DNA from: Sedimentisphaerales bacterium
GTDB lineage: Bacteria > Planctomycetota > Phycisphaerae > Sedimentisphaerales > SG8-4
Length of the DNA: 7,055 bases
Assembly (NCBI GenBank): GCA_016932895.1
Contig: JAFGCA010000578.1
Coordinates: 1-7,055 of the forward strand
Direction of reading: 5' to 3'
Positions 6,002 through 7,055 of this stretch are shown piece by piece. The first letter of the stretch is position 1. Each line of letters starts with the position of its first letter. The position numbers and the translations under genes are program-made. The notes under the pieces were generated by a model. It did not search any database. It was not told the origin of the DNA and saw nothing but the letters and a program-made list of their open reading frames with translations.

Positions 6002-6207
6002 CCTCTCCCTCTCTTGGCCCCGGACGGGGGCAGGCACCTCACTAAGGGTTTCTCGCCCTGGTGCCTGTCTATCCTGGTAGTACCGCTGACATCTTCTTTC
6101 GCCCTCTACACATGCGATAGCTTCGAGCCGGAGGACCGCCGTCCGGTGGCGGGGAAACTGATCTCCTGCTCCGGAGCGACCCACATGGGCCGGGTACGTA
6201 CGGCCCA
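5960..6207 (+). ncRNA. Candidate structured RNA of unknown class
   Basis: Downstream of the promoter at 5925-5953 there is no meaningful reading frame but a dense run of hairpins. H1 pairs CCGTCCG (5972-5978) with CGGACGG (6021-6027) and GGGCCA (5985-5990) with TGGCCC (6015-6020). H2 directly abuts it and pairs 6028-6038 with 6060-6070 (core CAGGCACC/GGTGCCTG) plus AGGG (6045-6048) with CCCT (6056-6059). H3 pairs CCGGAG (6128-6133) with CTCCGG (6169-6174), enclosing CCGCC/GGCGG (6136-6140, 6148-6152). H4 pairs TGGGCCG (6186-6192) with CGGCCCA (6201-6207). H1 and H2 each have a 6-base bulge only on the 5' side. The extension of H2 uses two G-U pairs on the plus strand that would be C-A mismatches on the other, which weakly favours plus-strand transcription. 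I do not recognise it as tmRNA, RNase P, SRP RNA or a known riboswitch. The 3' end is unknown because no plus-strand terminator was seen; the end given is the last hairpin. It could instead be a palindromic repeat (REP-like) cluster. Confidence 0.35.
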
Positions 6208-6252
6208 GCGATAAGAAGGCGTTTGCCGGCATCAAAATGTGGAAAGGAAAAT

Positions 6253-6298
6253 AAAAAAAACTTTCCCGGCGCGTGGCTCGGGAGGCGGGCTGCGCCGG
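6253..6298 (-). terminator. Weak leftward terminator-like element (third of three)
   Basis: CCGGCGC (6266-6272) pairs with GCGCCGG (6292-6298) around a 19-base loop. On the minus strand it is followed, after GAAAG, by eight T residues (plus-strand A run 6253-6260). The large loop and the 5-base gap before the T-tract make it a poor intrinsic terminator; it may be only a back-up. Confidence 0.25.
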
Positions 6299-6332
6299 AG
6301 GCCCCATCAGCGCGGCATAGAGGCACAGGCAC

Positions 6333-6354
6333 AAAAAAAAACGCCGCTCTCGGC
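6333..6354 (-). terminator. Short-stem leftward terminator-like element (second of three)
   Basis: On the minus strand, GCCG-AGAG-CGGC is followed after one base by nine T residues (plus-strand A run 6333-6341). The stem is only 4 bp, but the T-tract is long and immediately placed. Confidence 0.35.
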
Positions 6355-6384
6355 CTCAAAAACGGGGTTTGGGGCCGATGCGGC

Positions 6385-6420
6385 AAAGAAAAAGGGCTGC
6401 GATCCGATGGTCGCAGCCCT
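6385..6420 (-). terminator. Strong intrinsic terminator of the PEP-CTERM gene
   Basis: A perfect 10-bp stem, AGGGCTGCGA (6393-6402) with TCGCAGCCCT (6411-6420), and an 8-base loop are followed on the minus strand by TTTTTCTTT (plus-strand 6385-6393). The stem begins 28 bases after the stop codon at 6449. The plus strand lacks a T-tract after the stem, so it works leftward only. Confidence 0.85.
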
Positions 6421-6448
6421 CAAAGACGTATGTTCGCCGAGTTTTTTC

Positions 6449-7055
6449 TTACAGAGTTCTGCGTCGCCGGAACCAGCCGACCAGGCCCGTGCCCAGGCCG
6501 CCGAGCAGAAGGGCGCCCGGAGCCGGGATGCAAATCGTATCCACGTGAATTCCGCCCAACGCGGCCTGTACGTAGTTGTCGGTACCGGGCTCGCCGATGG
6601 GGGCGATGCGGAAGTAGATGTCTTCCTTGGCTGGATTCGGATAGATGCGGAAGGCCAGATCGGCGGCCTCGTGATAAGGCTCCCAAGGCACGGTCTTGAA
6701 TCCGCCGCCCCCGAATGCATTCGCAAAAATGATCTGACCTGCGTACCCAATGTCAATCTGAATTTCTTTGAACCCGTACGGCTCGGGGAAATTCTGCAGC
6801 TCAATCCACACCCAGATCTCGTCTCCGGTGTACTGGCCGCCGCCCGTGAAGTAACCGTCTCCGGCGGCCGCGGCGCTCGGCGGGACATAGACGCCCGAGA
6901 CAAAGGCGTTGTTCGTGGCCGCCAGCGGGCCAAAAGTAAACTCCGTCGCCGGCGAGGCCACGTAGTCGTACGGCACATTGTCCGACACTTCCACGCCCGA
7001 GTTGAAGTCCCAGTACGCATGGACCGAACGCGGGTGGTCCTCCGGCCACCAGCCC
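6449..7055 (-). CDS. PEP-CTERM sorting-signal protein, 5' end outside window
   Basis: The minus frame is open from the right edge to the TAA at 6449, giving 201 visible residues. A GTG at 6994 could be mistaken for a start, but the frame continues upstream with similar composition (Trp/His/Tyr-rich, e.g. HAYWDFNSG), so the true start is outside. The last 25 residues are a PEP-CTERM-type tail: PAPGALLLGGLGTGLVGW as motif plus transmembrane helix, then FRRRRTL. Pro-Ala-Pro replaces Pro-Glu-Pro, a variant common in Planctomycetota. Such proteins are exported, then recognised and usually cleaved by an exosortase, and end up at the cell surface or in extracellular matrix. The rest is rich in Gly, Pro and aromatic residues and looks like beta structure (for example GDEIWVWIELQNF and EDIYFRIAPIG). 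I recognise no catalytic domain. No exosortase gene lies in the window. A strong intrinsic terminator follows 28 bases after the stop. Confidence 0.88.
   Translation of the reverse strand, partial: GWWPEDHPRSVHAYWDFNSGVEVSDNVPYDYVASPATEFTFGPLAATNNAFVSGVYVPPSAAAAGDGYFTGGGQYTGDEIWVWIELQNFPEPYGFKEIQIDIGYAGQIIFANAFGGGGFKTVPWEPYHEAADLAFRIYPNPAKEDIYFRIAPIGEPGTDNYVQAALGGIHVDTICIPAPGALLLGGLGTGLVGWFRRRRTL

Larger units (their letters stand above)
5325..6448. other. Long gene-free region (1.1 kb)
   Basis: No convincing protein gene is visible on either strand; the open frames present lack ribosome binding sites and protein-like composition. The left part (5325-5900) is the leader and upstream region of the ABC operon. 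It contains a leader hairpin, a weak minus-strand promoter candidate (TTGCAC 5432-5437, 16 bases, TATGGT 5410-5415, poor -35) and scattered short inverted repeats, such as GGCGCG/CGCGCC at 5598-5603 and 5623-5628 and ACGTTG/CAACGT at 5675-5680 and 5705-5710. The right part (5925-6448) holds a plus-strand promoter with palindrome, a chain of hairpins and three leftward terminator-like elements, each listed separately. Confidence 0.6.

Noticed and set aside
6028..6207. Known RNA classes (tRNA, tmRNA, RNase P, SRP RNA, c-di-GMP or cobalamin riboswitch) for the hairpin chain
   Set aside because: None of the conserved core sequences I know for these classes is present on either strand.
5810..6214. 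Plus-strand 134-codon frame in the gene-free region
   Set aside because: It starts with GTG without a ribosome binding site, begins upstream of the strong promoter and runs through the palindrome and all hairpins; composition is not protein-like.
5909..6334. Minus-strand 141-codon frame in the gene-free region
   Set aside because: It crosses hairpins and T-tracts, has no ribosome binding site, and its translation is Arg-rich and irregular.

Overview
The window looks like a piece of a Planctomycetota chromosome, probably a Phycisphaerae-like lineage. This is inferred from the secreted protein at the right edge, which ends in a PEP-CTERM-type sorting signal of the PAPGALLLGG...VGWFRRRR style common in that phylum, from the high GC content (about 60% by eye), and from a secreted glycoside-hydrolase-like protein. 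Good Shine-Dalgarno sequences precede most starts. No insertion sequence, tRNA, rRNA or CRISPR array was seen.

Layout, left to right. (1) 1-953, minus strand: a two-gene unit. A small orphan protein (85 aa) overlaps the start of a lipoprotein of the endonuclease/exonuclease/phosphatase (EEP) family, which runs off the left edge. (2) 954-1192: a divergent promoter region with one plausible sigma70-type promoter on each strand. (3) 1193-2650, plus strand: a secreted protein with an apparent clan GH-A-like TIM barrel and a C-terminal beta domain. (4) 2697-2930, minus strand: a 77-aa protein of unknown function, convergent with the previous gene and possibly served by its own promoter just past the permease stop. 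(5) 3104-5324, minus strand: a NatA/NatB-type ABC exporter, ATPase then permease, overlapping by 17 bases. (6) 5325-6448: 1.1 kb without a credible gene. Its right half holds the most interesting signal: a near-consensus plus-strand promoter whose -10 sits inside a perfect 9-bp-arm palindrome, followed by a chain of hairpins and no meaningful reading frame. This is a candidate regulated structured RNA. Three terminator-like elements pointing left lie between it and the next gene. (7) 6449 to the right edge, minus strand: the 3' part of a PEP-CTERM protein gene with a strong intrinsic terminator.

How the genes work together. Only the ABC pair is clearly a functional unit, with ATPase and permease forming one exporter. 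The small orphan and the EEP lipoprotein are probably translated together. The GH-like protein, the EEP lipoprotein and the PEP-CTERM protein all carry export or sorting signals (signal peptide, lipobox, sorting tail), so most of the window is concerned with the cell envelope. No shared pathway can be shown from the sequence.
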